64,000 nt of DNA, taken from Phytophthora sp. 'mugwort' (Eukaryota; Oomycota; Peronosporomycetes; Peronosporales; Peronosporaceae). The notes below the pieces were generated by a model. The model had not been told where the DNA came from. It saw only the letters and a list, made by a program, of their open reading frames with translations, and did no database searches. The first letter of the stretch is position 1. Each line of letters opens with the position of its first letter. The position numbers were made by a program, and so were the translations under genes. Below are positions 1 to 13,888 of the stretch, in pieces. The DNA lies in the NCBI GenBank assembly GCA_033558025.1, contig JAUCEF010000010.1:955001-1019000 (forward strand), written 5' to 3'.

Positions 1-3000
1 TACCAGCCGAGGCAATCCCACGGGGCGCTCGGTGACCAGATCTATACCAGCACCGATGTATATTGCGTCCGACGAAGCCGAAGGTAGGCTACATATCTGA
101 ATATCGGCGATCTGATTTATAAATCGTGCGCACCATCCGTTAAGTTATGCCCGGTTCAACCCCTACGCATGACGACAATCAAGAAGAGATCAGCAGAAGC
201 CAGTTAACTGACCACCGCGGGGAAAACGATACTTATATGCGTTGGAAGATTACGTTACAGCAGTATCGCGGCCCGATCACAATCGCGAGGTTATATCGAA
301 AAGAGGATAATGATAACGGCGCAATATCTCAACTTCGGCCTGGCAGCTGCCAGATATGTGGAGGCTTGATCAGCCACCGGAGCGGCCGAGGTAACGTGGT
401 CTAGACTAAATCCGAGCTTTCTGGAGTTCGTGTTCTAGCGTGCCACATCCACCGACGCAGTCCCGTTCTGCACGGATCTAATGCGACTGGGCCTCTTCAA
501 TATTGGATCGGGAAGGATAGCCGCAATTCTGTCTAAAGCGGCACGAGCCGGGGCCAGGTTGGTTCGATACGAGTCGAGATCATCGAGAGACAAATCAAAC
601 TCTTGTTCATAAGCGACAATTTGGCTGCTGAGATCGTCGATCTTCTCTTCTCGGAAAACATGCGATGCTCGAGCTCATCTCTGTACGTATCGACTCGGGG
701 GCGATCTTGTTAAACATTCGGTAAACTACTCTCTACGCTTTGAATCTCTGCCTCTTGTTGCCGAAGCTGATCGTGCAAGTGGCGGGTCATGGATTGAACG
801 TCCTGGGCCTGGAGAGCGCTGTCGATCTCGACCCGTGCGTCGGACGATGATTTCTTCATCCTGGGTGTGGATTTTTACAAGGCGTACAGATCATCATTAG
901 CCATCTGAGTCATGACGCGATCCTGGCGCATCCGGTCTCGAAGTTCATCCCCCGCACCACGAGTCCGTCGGGGCTCGTCCTCCTGGTAGGCTACCTTACC
1001 CTGGCGGATACGGCCGGTAGACGCGAGGTGGTCGACTTATGTGACATCTGCTGTCTGATGAGTCCGTGGCAATCGGCTATTACTGGAGACGTTGGGACGA
1101 CGATGCCGCATGAGGCTGAGGGACGATTACAAACTAGGCAGAGCATAACCGAAGTGTGGCCGCCGCGCGGCGACGACTTCGGAGAGACGTGGTTGTGCAG
1201 AAGAGTCAACCAAGAATATCAGACCCCAAAGGAAAGTGCCGGATCTGCGAGAACGGCGGATTCGTCCACGAGGAGTGACGTTCACCAAACCAAATCTTAT
1301 GATTTCCTTGTGAAAAGAGAGATTATAAAGGCGGTACAACGTTTCGCCTGAGGAGGACAAAAAAACGCCCAGCACTTGGGGTATTGAGCGCATCCGGGGG
1401 TAGTCGTAAATTCCTAAACTGTTATGGTCTGCCGGGCGAAGATCGACCGGATAACATCTGTCATATGGCAACAAACAGTGTATCCGGGTTGAAGATCGAT
1501 CAAAGAGTGACGACCGATATGTATTAGCGATCGACGGTTCGTGGCAGATCCCAATCATCTGTCGATCGCGGCGAAGCCTATTAAGGTCGATTCCCGCTAG
1601 GGTCGGCATCCAACTTCAGAGGAGGAAAGAGGGAGATCGGAGCTTGTTAGAGGACAATATGCCACGACTAAACCGTATGTCGCGCCCGATCCCGATCGAC
1701 TACTGGTCGGATAACAGCCGATCACGATCTACATCGACCGTAGCAGCTCCCGACGCCAAAATCGGGTGAAGGAGGAAGATCAGGCCTTTCTGGTGATCAA
1801 CGAATCGCGACCGGTCCCGATCGAAACTCGATCGGATTGATGTATACTTTCGAGCGGGTAGGCATACATCTTCTAGTAGATCGGCATACACATTTGGACG
1901 TACGTGTTCTACACCTACTGGTGATGCATACACTTTCGGTCGTACGGTTCTGGTAGCTCCGAGGCCGATCGATAACCATCTTCGGAGATCGGTAAACGAG
2001 AAGCTGGTCTGTGTTCATTCGTTGAAGAAGGCACATAAATCGTGATGACTAGGTGACTCAAAATAGGGTTCAGGGTGGGGAGGTAGAACAGGAAAGAGAT
2101 AAATAGCAATCAGGCCCGAACAATATAAGCGGCTTCTATACAGAAATGGGGTGAGAACTACATTGGACCAACAAGGTGTCAGCAAACCAAGGGCAGGAGA
2201 TCTAGTGTCGTGATGCGAGACCGAATCGTATATTTGCCGACCCCCCCCCCCCCCATGCTAGAGAATAGAGAACTACTGTTCAGACTCTATTGGTATTAAT
2301 TGCTTAACCGACGATCGCTTCGGCTCTCTACTCGCAAAGTCCCACTATAAGAAGCGGCAAGCAACTCAAGCAAAGGGAACAACGTCCCTCAAGGCAACCC
2401 CGTCCTCGGATCAAGTCCAGGCCACGATCGGAGATAAATAAATAAAAATCACCTCAGATCGGGACGAATATCGGCAGCAGAACGAAGATTTCCGCGCTGC
2501 TTCAGACATTCCCGCGTCCCACCAGGACGTTCTAGACTTTACGTCGCTGTATCATTCGGAGTCTAGAGAGAGCCGATCCAGACCACCGACGGCTATACGC
2601 AAGGTGAGACCAAGTTCAGCAGATCACGGATCGTCGGGAGGCCCCCTCCATTAGTCGGTGTCTGGACACAGTTGATAGTCGGATCGGATCTTAACCAACT
2701 TTAGATCGACTCCGATACCCCAGGTGCGACAACTGGGAACGATACCAACAGCAAAGAGAAGGAAGCAGCCGAAATAGCCGCCGTTTATGAACAGCAGCAC
2801 TGAAGACGGCTTTGGGGTAGACTTCCAAGAACCATATTGGGGCACCGAGCGGCGTTTACGCTTTGTCGAGAAGTTGTAGGACTTCCGAAACATGTTCGTG
2901 GAGGTCTCTAAGAACCGGAACGTACAGATCTACTGAGATTCAGTTGATCCCGGCGTCAGGTTTTCGTATCATGAGGACGGGGCTAGATCATGGGCTGATT

Positions 3001-3060
3001 ATACCGAGATTCAGTCATTCCTGGATGTTCGACCCCAGGACACCTTCTTCTGCCTTTGAC
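1..3060. other. Decayed, unclassified repeat-like DNA
   Basis: No intact gene is visible. Short open stretches on both strands do not resemble families I recognise. From about 480 to 1010 the minus strand, read across several frame changes, gives Glu/Gln/Asp-rich, coiled-coil-like protein fragments. From about 2780 to 3060 the plus strand gives similar charged fragments just ahead of recognisable Gypsy pol. Both could be decayed gag regions, but this is inference. A run of 14 C lies at 2241-2254. Confidence 0.4.
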
Positions 3061-3129
3061 AAATGATATGGCTGCTGTTTGCTCTGTGCTTGTGTCCCGT
3101 CGTTAATTAGTTATACCCCCCAGAGATTC

Positions 3130-5830
3130 CCCTACTCCTACTCATCTGAATCATCTAACACAAGTGTTCGTACGATTCCATGATGTTGGCTTCAAACTGA
3201 AGATGAAGAAGTGGCACTTAGGACGCGACCGAGCAGCGTTCCTGGGACACCTCATGCCGCCAACAGGTACCTTGTCAAACCCTGAGAAGGCAAACGTGCT
3301 AATGAACATCGAAAGAAGCGGCGTAGTCTGCGAACGGTGAGGGCGTTTCTCGGTTCGCAAGATATTTCAGACGTTGTATATCCGGGTTCGCTGCGAAGCA
3401 GCCCAGTTTGGACAACAAAAACAGAAGGGCGTCGAGCTCCGCTGGGAAGAATTCTGCGATGTGCGTTCCGCCAATTACAACGCGCGTTAATGAAACCGCC
3501 TACCTAGTGTACCCAAACGTTTCTAAACGGCTTAAGTTGTAAGTGGATTCGCAGCATTTGGCCGTAGAAGCATGTCTGATGCAAGACGTTGATAGGTGTG
3601 ATCGGGCTATTATCTACGCCAGCAACATGCTGTCAGGTCTCAGCGGAACTGGATAAATAAGGCGAGCGATACAGAGATTGAGTAGTGGGGCACAGTGTGA
3701 TCTACGGGTAGTTTAGATGCTACTTTGACCACGCTCAGCTTTAACATGCTTATGGACCGTCAACTCTCACATGGAACTTTGGAGAGAACGCTCGGACGTC
3801 GAACGCTGATCTCACACCCAGTCGGAACTGTGTCAACTGCGCCGTAAGGTATTTCACAAGGCTGGAACGTCGATGGTGCAGACAGCTTTTGAGACGTCGT
3901 CCAGATGCTAATGCAGTAAGCATGATCTTTATGACTGACCTTATTAATGCACAAGAGACCGGCCCAGGACCGGACGAGATGTCTATGGCGGAGACGACTC
4001 CGATCGCGAAACAAGGGGACGTTTCTGCCAAAGTCGGGGAGTTGACCGGAGCTGTGGCCACAGAAGTAACCACTTAGGAGAGAAATATACCCGTCGTAGA
4101 CACTCTTTGGCGTGGATGAATGTCCTGTTGTGGCAGAATCCATCACGTAGGTGTACAAGAAGAGGGCCTTCAAGACAGGTTAACATTGGCCGATCCAACT
4201 TGGGTCGACGAGTTTTGCTTGTACACTGAGAAGCTTGTCGTGGAATAGGAACGGACGCCTTGGATGCGTGCGTTGAAGTCGTCCTTGCCGGTTAGCGCCT
4301 GGCACTGGGCTCTGTAACTATGAGTTCGCGTTTTGATAATAGCGCCACACTTCGTTGTAATTAACCGCGTGCTGATGCGAGGAGCGAGCTGAGGAGCTTG
4401 GCCTGGCACGATCTAGCGACGTTGCACCGGCCACGTTGTCATTCATCGAGACGATTCTACACTACTGTCGCTCTGACATCTTCTGGGTCGATCTGCGAAA
4501 GCCAAAGACGACTGACAAAGTGAAGTGTCGCACCTACTGACACGGATGGAAGAAGGACGGGAGAACGTGGTGATTGTCCCACACGCGGTGGAGAGATGTA
4601 GGAGAGCTAGGAGAGCCCAGGATGCCGGTGCAGGACCCCATAGATCCATTTTCGCTTGTAGTAGCGATAGGACAGCTGGTTACTACATCTAGGAAAACAA
4701 GTACATCATGATATTTGTCGACTTCTAGTACGCTGGGCGGGGGTGGGAGTGGAGGGCTTTTACTGTGGAGTCTCTTGACACGATATCGACCGTGATCGCG
4801 ATGATAGAAAGCACCATCTACCGGCATGGTATGCCCGACTGATGTGCTACTGTGGGACCAACTTCATAACAATTTCTGGTGCGACTATGGGGATCAAGAA
4901 GGTCAAGAATCATTTCGGTTCCGTAAACCACCGCAGACTTAAGCGACGGTGGAATGCTCGATGAAACGCTTATGTAGATCTACGGACGACCATGGGTGAA
5001 ACCCAATCGGATTGGGACGTCTACTTTCTGATGGCCCTATTTGCGTATAGGACGCCCACCTACTGTGAAGTGTTGGGTGGTACCGTCATTAACGACAGGA
5101 TACTGTGCTCTGGATCGATTTAAAAACGGACAAGGAACGAAAGGTAATGAGATCACAGTCTACCGGAGAACGATACTAAAGGCCCAGGACAGTCACAGAA
5201 GCGTTTAAGTAGCCAAGTGAGGGCCTTATATGCAGAAGGAGATCCTGTGCGGGTTTACCAGTACTTCAAGACACAAAAACGGAGTGTAAGACAAGGTAAT
5301 TCGCGTTTTCTTTGCACAGTTCCTACCGTGCAGCCGGCCAAATTGGGGAAAATGCTTACAATATCGACATCCCCAGCCATCCGAATAAGATCGCCACCAA
5401 CCATCTTGAGCGGTTCCGTTGTCGCTGGAGCCGTCCCTGCGAGGGCAATGACTGACGCCGTGGAGAATGGTGCCGCTGAAAGTGGAACGGGCTTACTGGT
5501 GGAGAGGACTCACTACACACCAGTTTGCAGAGTGCGGAGAGCTCCAATGAAATCATTATTCCGGGAGTGAGCACACGGACCGTGGATATCTTGGCGAAAC
5601 GGATTGATTCTAGCGAATTGCATGATTTTTTCCCCTCATGGCGACGAATGAAACGTTCTGGTTATCACGGCTGCCAGGTCGCTTGAGAATGGAGCGCTGA
5701 TCAGGGCACTTGAGAACAACGGCAAAAAAGTGATTTGTCTGAGTTGCGTCGGGGCACCAGGATGGCCGAAGCCAACGCTGATGCCGACGGCACCGATGTG
5801 GCGTATAAGCCGATCTAGAAATGTAGCATG
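3130..5830 (+). pseudogene. Gypsy-type LTR retrotransposon pol remnant (RT end, RNase H, integrase)
   Basis: Read across several frames, the plus strand gives fragments typical of oomycete Gypsy polyproteins. Around 3200-3300 is the palm/connection region (motifs KKWHLGRDRAAFLGHLM and PTGTLSNPEK). Around 3500-3620 is the start of RNase H (YVDSQHLAVEACLMQDVD, followed by AIIYASNML). Around 5240-5420 is the integrase C-terminus (VRVYQYFKT, and in another frame IDIPSHPNKIAT). Around 5560-5620 is a tail with ILAKRIDSS. Stops, frameshifts and deletions lie between the blocks, so nothing functional remains. No LTRs could be paired. Neighbouring sequence on both sides is also decayed, so the ends are approximate. 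The Gypsy assignment is fairly sure; the subfamily is not. Confidence 0.7.
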
Positions 5831-7440
5831 AGTTGCACTTGGTAGTGTTCAGGAAAATATGAGTACTAAGACCTGTGTAGTGTTTGTAATGTATATGGCT
5901 GGCCCACGAGATTTGGAACGACGAAGTGTTAAGCCGATAAACTTACTTTGAACGAATGGAGATGGAACGACGAAAAGTTTCAGAATTTGTAGTGAAATGT
6001 GGAGAAGCGAATGCATGGAACGTCTACAGACGGAAATTCTGCTACCTACGAAGACGAGCTCGAACTTCGTGGCTTTTGTAATGTCTGTATCCGGTATTTT
6101 GTTTTCGCGCGGTGAAGGCGCTCTTTCCCCGTCTGTGAAGACTGTGGATGGTCGCCCCATGCGTCCAGAAGAATGCGTACGGGCTCAACGTTGAGGGAGG
6201 TTTGGGGAGGATTGTCGCGGTCCTCTACCGAATGACGGACGTGATATCTTGGCAAAGTGCGTCGGTAAGATGTACGCGTTGAAGTCGTAATGCTGAGCGC
6301 CTGTCCGGAACCACCGGAAGGTTCCGAACATGGCTTTGTCCTGGCTCCGCTCCGAGCTCATCTTCGATTGATGGCTCAGATCAGGGTTATTGCAGTTTGG
6401 CGGTCTTGGGCCTCCTATGCGCGTGACAGTCGCAATTAGCTTGCGTATTCTAGGATAGAGCGTCGATACCCCCCCCCCCCGGCTCGAGTCAGTCGTGATT
6501 TTCCAACGTAAACGAACAAACACACGAGAAAAACTTCCTTTTCTTACTGTAACGCTGATCCGTACTTCCGACTGCACCGGTCCTCCCCAGGGACGAAATA
6601 AACGCGGCACCACTTATCTAGAACGAAACGTACTTATAAAATACGGGTAGTTTTGTTGCAGATTTCCTTTCGTACTGTAGAAGTGAGCTCATCGGTAAAT
6701 TCATCTTCAATATCGCCAGATTCCCAATTTAATTTGATTGCATCAATTAACAAATTGGGCGCTATGAGTAGCCATAGTCTTGTGGCAGAAAATTTTGATC
6801 TCGGACTATCAAATATGGGTATTTACAGTACGGTGACGCAGCAATTGTACAACGCAGGCAAAGTAAATGCTAGCGGATGTCCCCTTGATCGGCATTGTGA
6901 CGGCTACGCCGGTACAATAACTCGATCCGACCGAGAGTTCACGTCAGCGAGCCCAAGACGTTTAGGATGTGCTATTTCAGCGATATACTTTTTCTGGGCT
7001 CCTATGCGGGTCGGGAGTTATATCAGTTATCAGAAGCTATGAACTGAAGGTTCGGACCGGAGCTTAAATTGATCTAGGCGGAATATAGCTGGTGTTCTAT
7101 CTGCTCAAACATTTACAGGGTACGATTCATTCTGTGGTTTATACCAGGGATCAGAAAAATAGTTTTTGGCACAATAATAGTGCAATAATAGAGAAAATAC
7201 TTATTATTTACCCAAAGCTGGCAGAATAAATACAAAACATGGTCCGTAATACCCAATATTGTACCATAACGACATAATAAAATGTCTATAGTACAGCAAA
7301 GTCAAAGCAGTGCAGTCCTCCAGGACCAACCATCCTGATACTTGTTCAGATTTGTTACTTGCTCCTCTCTTAGCGTTGTCGCTTCCTCATTACGCTATTT
7401 ACCAGCTCAACACGAAGCCGAAGCCTCCCAGTCCACTCCG
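5831..7440. other. Gap with no recognisable gene
   Basis: The stretch holds a run of 12 C at 6469-6480. An open plus-strand frame of about 130 codons at 6653-7042 begins with TTG and has no recognisable domain. AT-rich sequence at 7080-7320 may be the 5' terminal part of the hAT element that follows. No LTR or terminal repeat could be defined with confidence. Confidence 0.4.
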
Positions 7441-7451
7441 CCAGCCCCAGG

Positions 7452-8951
7452 ATGCCGTCAAGTGCTGAAATTTGTGCCTTCTTCTTCGAGGAGGGGCCTG
7501 ACTTTTGTTACAACTGCAAGGTCTGCAAGGGAACGCGCAAACAGGGCCCTGCTACTGGCTACTCTAACCTCCTGTCTCACCTAGCTACCATGCACCCCGA
7601 CTACTTGACCGAGATGGCTACAACGCGGCGTGCTGAAATGGGTCTATCGAGTCCTTTGGATTAGTTTCCGAGGCGGTGGACCACCTGTACCGATGGATGC
7701 GCTGGGTGGTGGTGCGTAATCTTCCCTTTGTGAGGTTGACGACCCCTCACCCGGGCCATGTCGCGTTTGAAGCCCACGACATCCAAGGCACTGAAGGCGA
7801 AAGTGCGCTTGGCATCGGCGCGATGCTTGAAGAGGAGATGGGAGATGCATTTGGCGTCCTTTTTGACGGGTGGACGCACGGCACTACCCACTACGTCGCG
7901 ATTTTCATCGTCTACGGTGGTACGCTTCGCCACCGGCTGCTCTCGATTTCGCCGATCGACGATGGGTCGTAGACAGCATATGTTCAGGTGGACCACTTCA
8001 AGTGGATGCTGGACCTCTACAACAAGACACTAGCCATGGTGTTGTTTGTCGTCGGTGACAACTGCGCGATAAATCGTTCGATTACTACCAAGATCGGAGT
8101 TCCACTAGTTGGCTGTTCAAGGGACCGCCTTAACTTGGCGGTGCAAGCCTTCCTCAGAAGCTACGATACAGAGCTGGATCAAGTCAATAGGCTGATGGTG
8201 CAACTTCGACAGCCAAACAACAGCGCTGAGCTCGCCAAGTTCACCGATCTACGTCCGGTCAAGCGCAATGTGACACGCTGGTCATCTACACGCGAGATGG
8301 TCGAGCGTTATATCCGGATTCACGCTCATATCCGGAAGCAGTTGAAGAGCTCGTCCCGTCTGCATCGTCGCACCGCAAGCTTGCTGCGCTGGTAGCGGAC
8401 CTTCACATTTTCGACAGTGTGTACAAGAAGCTGCAAGATGAGTCAACGTCGATAGTGGACACCAGGTGCTGTTCAGCTCGTTGCTCGAGCGGTACCCCGA
8501 GATGGACTTGCACCTGGATCAGGCATCAAAAATCGTCTACTCAACACTTTTGAGAACGATGCAGTTAAGGTGGCAAACGACATTTCGCTGACAGCTGCCG
8601 AGGCTAAAATCGTGGCAAAGTTCCCCACGCGACAAGCGGTCGTCGTCGAGAAGCGCAAACAGGATCACACCCGGACTTCGCCACGACAATCCTGCTGGAA
8701 GGAGCCGTTCCACGCCGCTCAGGTAGAGCTTCTGCATCCTACGACCCGCTACTGACAAAGATCCCGCCGACAAGCAACGCTTGTGAGCGTCTGTTCTCGC
8801 AGACCAAGCTCGTTCTCACGCCGCAACGAGGACGGTTGGCGGACACTAACTTTGAGATTCTAGCATTTTTTCGTGCGAAAGTGGCATGTGGAACGCGAGC
8901 ACCCTCGTGGATCTCCAGCGAGCGAGTGAGAGTCCAGCGAGGCAGTAAGTG
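7452..8951 (+). pseudogene. hAT-family transposase with BED zinc finger, frameshifted
   Basis: The reading begins with a BED-type zinc finger (CKVC then HLATMH) at 7452-7600. The hAT catalytic core follows, with the first Asp in LFDGWTHGTTHYVAIF (about 7860-7910) and the second in VGDNCAIN (about 8055). Next are the insertion and helical parts (VTRWSSTREMVERY, about 8270). The C-terminal dimerisation region contains SNACERLFSQTKLVLTPQRG (about 8770-8830). The reading changes frame near 7660, 7960 and 8390-8500 and again near 8670, with in-frame stops, so this is a dead copy of a cut-and-paste DNA transposon. A short AT-rich similarity between about 7165-7195 and the complement of about 8970-9000 hints at terminal inverted repeats but is too weak to call. 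Confidence 0.8.
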
Positions 8952-9900
8952 ACGAGGAGTGGTAAATGGCAATATCTATTGTATTGCACAATTATTGTTT
9001 CTTTTTGAACGGCAGTGACTATTATGCAACTGATCAAAGCTCCGTAAAATAAAACATTTTATTTTCCGATCTCTGGTTTATACCCCATAGTGGAGAGCGC
9101 TTGAATTGCATCACAATTTTCGAGCGGAAAACATCGTCATAGAATGCGTGTGCTTGACGATATCTGAAAAGTTTCAAGCGGTAAATATCGTTGGTCAACA
9201 TTGCACAAAATAGAAATCGAAAGTCACACCCATAGACGATTTCGCGCCATTTTACTTTTGCAACAACATCCCAGTGGCAAACCACAATATTGGTTGGCAA
9301 AACCAACCTTTGCGAAGAGTTACAACTTGCGGTGCAGCCTTCGCTGTTAACGTCATCTGCGATCGTCAGCGGCTCATTCAGTGTGTGAGGTGTTAAACTC
9401 GATGTGATAATGACTCGGCAAACGATCGAAGATCTGGGTTTCGTTTTTACCTCATGCGGCAGCTTTAGCGGACTGTGGGCAGTGCTCAAAGCCGTATTGG
9501 GCGACACATGCGTCCATCTCAGTGGAATCCGAAACACGAAGTGCTGGTTTACTCAAGTGAAAACTACCTTTTAGTGCAGTGTGCACAGAGGTACGTTGTG
9601 CAAACACTATCTTGTGCTTATGTCGCGGGTGGGTATAGACACAGACACTCACGCATGCTTTCCAACATAAGATCAAGCGACAACCATGATTGACCAGCCG
9701 CCAAAATAATGCAAACTGTCCACACCCTGTGTGTTATGGATGTCGCTAAGCTCGTGCATGATATTGGCAAGTCGTTTCCGCCAAGTACTGTCCTGATGAC
9801 GGTGATATCCGGAAAGGTTTGACAGAAGAACAAGTATTAATTTCTTTTTAGGTTTATCCGCCGTAGTCAAATGACTGATCAGGTCCGCTAATATCTGCCT
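8952..9900. other. Gap with an open minus-strand frame lacking ATG
   Basis: The minus strand is open for 167 codons at 9034-9537, but the frame starts with GTG and has no ATG until near its end. The predicted protein has a natural-looking composition (for example VVCHWDVVAKVKWREIVYG) and no domain I recognise. It may be a piece of the neighbouring hAT or MULE element. I see no other gene here. Confidence 0.3.
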
Positions 9901-9929
9901 CGTTAAGCTGTGCTTCGACGTCCGATTCG

Positions 9930-11290
9930 TTCGTTAAGCTAATATCGCTAATGCTACTGTCAGGTTTTTCGTCACGTCGAAAGCTTGAATATTATCGTTG
10001 CCACTACCTTCCAAATCAATGATATCCTGGATGTTTGTCAGCGTCGGCGCCCGTGGTAGCTGAAATCGCTGTGGTGCTGTAGCTTGCGCCAAACCTGACA
10101 TCACCACGTTACACTGAATCAAATACACTCTAGTCAAGTTCTCTAGCGCATTAACAAACCGATCCATAAGGGGAAAGGCTTCATTCGTGCGTTGAGCTCT
10201 CTATGAAATCGCTCGAGCGGATTAGTTGTACGACTTACAATTTCACGTCTGATGCCGTACACATTCCAAAACATGGGCGGGAACATTCCAACCAAGTTCG
10301 CTCAAAGTACCCAGAATTGTCGCCATTTAGAGTTCGAGTAGCTTACGCCGTCGTCTTCACACTTCTGGTGTATCGTATTGGTCACCCGGGCGACACCTTG
10401 GACAGCCATTGTGTTTGGGTCGGTCACAGTCAGCACATCGAAGTGTTTAAAGTAAGACAAACAACCTATGTGAGAATTTCCGGGAAGAAGAACGGATGGC
10501 CCTATCAAAGCATTCTTAAAGTCACAAAATCTTCTTTCTGGTTCAGTTTGTGGCCAACGGCATCCTCCACACACCTAAGGGGCTCTAGATATGACTCCTT
10601 TGTCGTCGACCAACCGAGAGAGAACATTACCGGTATATACAACCCGCTCGAGACATCGGAGATCCTAATCACCACACACTGTTTGTATCCATTAGGTACA
10701 ACGAAAAGTACCGTCAATGAATCACGACAAGTGTTCAAAGCGCATCAGGTTACGAAGCTGTGAATGTGCCCAAGCAATGGCCCGATCGATATCCACGGTA
10801 TCCTTGGGTGCCTTAATGTCGTCGTGCCATGAATATTGAAACTGCAAAAAAACTGCATTGACTTTTTTACTTTTGACAAGGGTGGAATCTCAACGCCTCG
10901 GTTCCGATTACCCCCTGATTGCTTGCCGCGTGCGTACATGACACAGTTCTCGATTGCATTGTTTTGGTATGCCACACACCGGCGGTCCATCCTTCTTGAA
11001 GTACTTTTCAGCAACAGCAAACCAAATGCTCTTCTGAGTCCTGTTGCCCTTTTACTCAAGATCGGGTCGGTTGTTGTCTGGTCGGTAGTGTGTCCACAGG
11101 TCCAAGAAGTTGGTTTCCACAGTGAACTTGTCAACTTCATCTAAAATAGATTCGGACACATCAATACAGTGAAATTCATCGTTCAGCACAGCACCAAAAG
11201 AACAGGATCGCTTCGACAAGTATGAGATACTATTCCATTGAAGTCGTAAGACACAGTCTGAGTCATAAATGCAAAGTGAGCTCGGCATCC
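9930..11290 (-). pseudogene. Mutator-like element (MULE) transposase remnant
   Basis: Read from high to low coordinates with frame changes, the minus strand gives an N-terminal part (LDEVDKFTVETNFLDLW, about 11150) and the start of the MULE DDE domain with HLSxFIDGTFRCT (about 10735). Continuing downstream are GYKQCVVIRISDVSSGLYI (about 10690) and DFKNALIG (about 10520). A C-terminal block reads SRTTNPLERFHRELNARM (about 10200-10240). The last segment, MDRFVNALENLTRVYL onward, is open at 9934-10167. FIDGTF carries the first catalytic Asp of the family, and the NPLER-type block is common in MULE transposases. Stops interrupt the middle, so the gene is dead. Terminal inverted repeats were not found. 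Confidence 0.72.
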
Positions 11291-13880
11291 CATCCGATAC
11301 GAGCTACAGCAATACGTAATTTTTTCACATTAGTTGTGTTCGTACGCGTGTATGCGTCCCCTTGATAATGCACCTTAGTCCGTCCATCCCGAAGCACTGA
11401 CGCTGCATTAGGCGAAGCGGCTACAGAGCTGACCTGCCTCGGTGGGTCGCATTAACAGCACAGCCCTGAGAAGAAATTGTCAGCTGAACGTCGGTGAGTA
11501 ATTGCGTATATGAGGTCTATTGAGGTGGTGTCGCTGTAAGTGCTGGTGAAATGAGAGAGGGCGGCGTTGATGCTTGACTGAATGCTGCATTTGGGGCGCC
11601 CGAAGCTATGGATATTGCTGACGACTTTTAACTGCGTTGGTCTTCCTATCAGGCGTCAACAAATCTTGCACGGCTTTATGATTCCTATGCTGGACATTGT
11701 AGTAGGTCCCAACGTCGGTTGGTATCGGAATATCGTCGTCCACCTGAAGCCCGAGCGGGGTGGGGGTGGGGAGGCTGGTTTGAGGAAGAGCCGTATGCTT
11801 CTGACTTCGATGAGGCATCGGGGACGCCAGCACCGCGGCTGCGGCGTATGTCAAACGAATGAGCTGAAAGAAATGCGGGCCGCAAAGTTGCACCAGCGTT
11901 GGCTTCGAACTTACATAGCGGTCGTTGCAAAGTCCGTCTAAAACGACTTCGTTATGCCACGTCGATATGCTCAGTCGTTGCCAACGGCGACATGCTTAGC
12001 TGCCTCGTGTCGAAAAAGATGGCTGCATTGCCCCACTGAGCAATATGTGACCTGATGGATTTGGTCACGTGGCCTAGCATCTTTACACGTGAACTGCTGG
12101 CGCCTAGGATTGACAATATCCACTGCTTCAGACCCCCATTGCCAAGAGACAACGAATCCTAATTGGGCTCACCCAAATCTTGGGCAGTTTCTAGTGATAT
12201 CACGACGGTTCCAATCTTCATTGGTGGTATATTTTGTTGCGTGCCAAGTGGCATCAAGCAATACATTATCGTAATGGCACACGACAGAACCAGCGAGCTC
12301 AAATATATATATATATGCCATGCTATGCACTGGAAAACAAGGAATATGTACTTCGACATTCTCGAGCTTGTTTCCCGTGATACATCGGAGAAAGCTTGAT
12401 GCTAACGAGTGCGCGTCTATGAGCAGCCATTAGTAGAAGCAGCTTAAAACCAATTTGATAATACTCTGATCATTGGCGTTTGAAGTAAGCGTGCCGCGTT
12501 GAATGAAGCTACGCACCACATCCTAGAGAACGGCATCAACATTGCCATAACCAAAGGGGTCCTTGACATGCTCACTGTTGTCGACCAGTGGTCCATTAAA
12601 TGGGTTAAGAAGAAAATCAGGACGCGCTGCTCTGTGAGGGAATTTCATACTCTCATTCCAAGGGGGAGATAATTTTGGAGTAGCTTTCGAGTAACGTGGC
12701 TTGAGCGCAACAACATCGATGAGCGGAATCTACACAGTTTGCAGCACGATATTGTGGCAAGGACACACAGCCCGTTGGACACGTCCCTAGAGAGATGAAC
12801 AGAGCCTTCATGCGCACCCAAACATCGTCACGTTCATGGTCACTATTTGCAGAATCTCACAGAAATGCGAAGCAAACCTGGCTGATGTATCTACAAACCG
12901 CAGTCATAAGGCACAACAAAAAACGGAAACATGTAAATGAGCAAGAAGAGAGGAAGAGGCAAGAACAAGCGTAGAAGACGACTTCGGTCTGCCATTGTCA
13001 CTGGACCTACGAAGGTTTGAATGTCTTTTCTGATTTAAAGAGCGAGAACGAAGCACCTGTGTTAGAAGTATTATACGAAGAGTCAAGTGGGGGAGGGGGA
13101 TGAAGAAATAGAAGGATATACGGAAGATAACGACCTCGTGCCAGATTTCACACTCGAGTATTTGGAAAAGGACCATGATGATTCATTCCGGATACGACAG
13201 CAAACACTAAGGGACAGCAGCAGTAGTTTTGAGGAATAAGATGTTAACCGACATGAGCGATCATCGCATGCCAATATATACATATATTGTCCATTGAAGA
13301 CTAGAAAAACGACTTTATGGCGGGTCGGTACAGTAATTCGGGATAATCACACGATCAAACATCTTGTAAAGGAGCCAAGAAAAATCAGGCATTGGCTCGG
13401 ATGGGAGATCTCGGGAACCCTACAAGGCTTACTTGTTTGCAACAGTAGCGCCTGCTATTGGGGAACGGCTTCGTCGACGGTTAGCAGCAACGCATTTTAG
13501 AGGGGTCAGGATTTGAGAAATTCCTTCGACGCAATTGGTGGGAAGCACGCAATAATCACTGCTGTGACATATTCTAAACCAAGTGGTTACATGAAGGCAT
13601 GGGATGGGCAGCATCACGGCAGTTAGATGTAATGTGGACGAGTTGTATTCGCCAACTCCAAGCAGTAGCGCGGAAGACACGAAGCCAAGGCTTGCAGATC
13701 AAATTCAGCATTGACTGCTTCAGCAAATGGAACGGGAAGCACCTCCACGAGAGAATCCTCTATCGCTTTCTGCATGGCTGAAATGGCGCTGGCAACAAGA
13801 CTGAGGAAGCTAAGAACTGACCATAGATAATTAGACTACACCGAGGCACGGCATTATTCACGAAGTCAGCACTCAAATTC
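11291..13880. other. Gap: decayed coding fragments of unknown type
   Basis: Minus-strand reading gives natural-looking but broken protein fragments: NVLLDATWHATKYTTNEDW (about 12205-12260), QVTYCSVGQCSHLF with a Cys/His cluster (about 12020-12060) and PFNGPLVDNSEHVKDPFGYG (about 12550-12610). These resemble the remains of another DNA-transposon protein, but I cannot name the family. The rest holds no supported gene. A short (AT)n run lies at about 12303-12314. Confidence 0.35.
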
Positions 13881-13888
13881 GCACTCAA

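Noticed and set aside
2241..2254. Homopolymer C runs (also 6469-6480, and a G run near 54406-54418) as functional elements
   Set aside because: Simple mononucleotide runs are common slippage products, and their length may also be an assembly uncertainty.
7661..7996. 111-codon minus-strand frame over the first hAT
   Set aside because: It is a shadow of the transposase, whose DGWT-type motif is on the plus strand.
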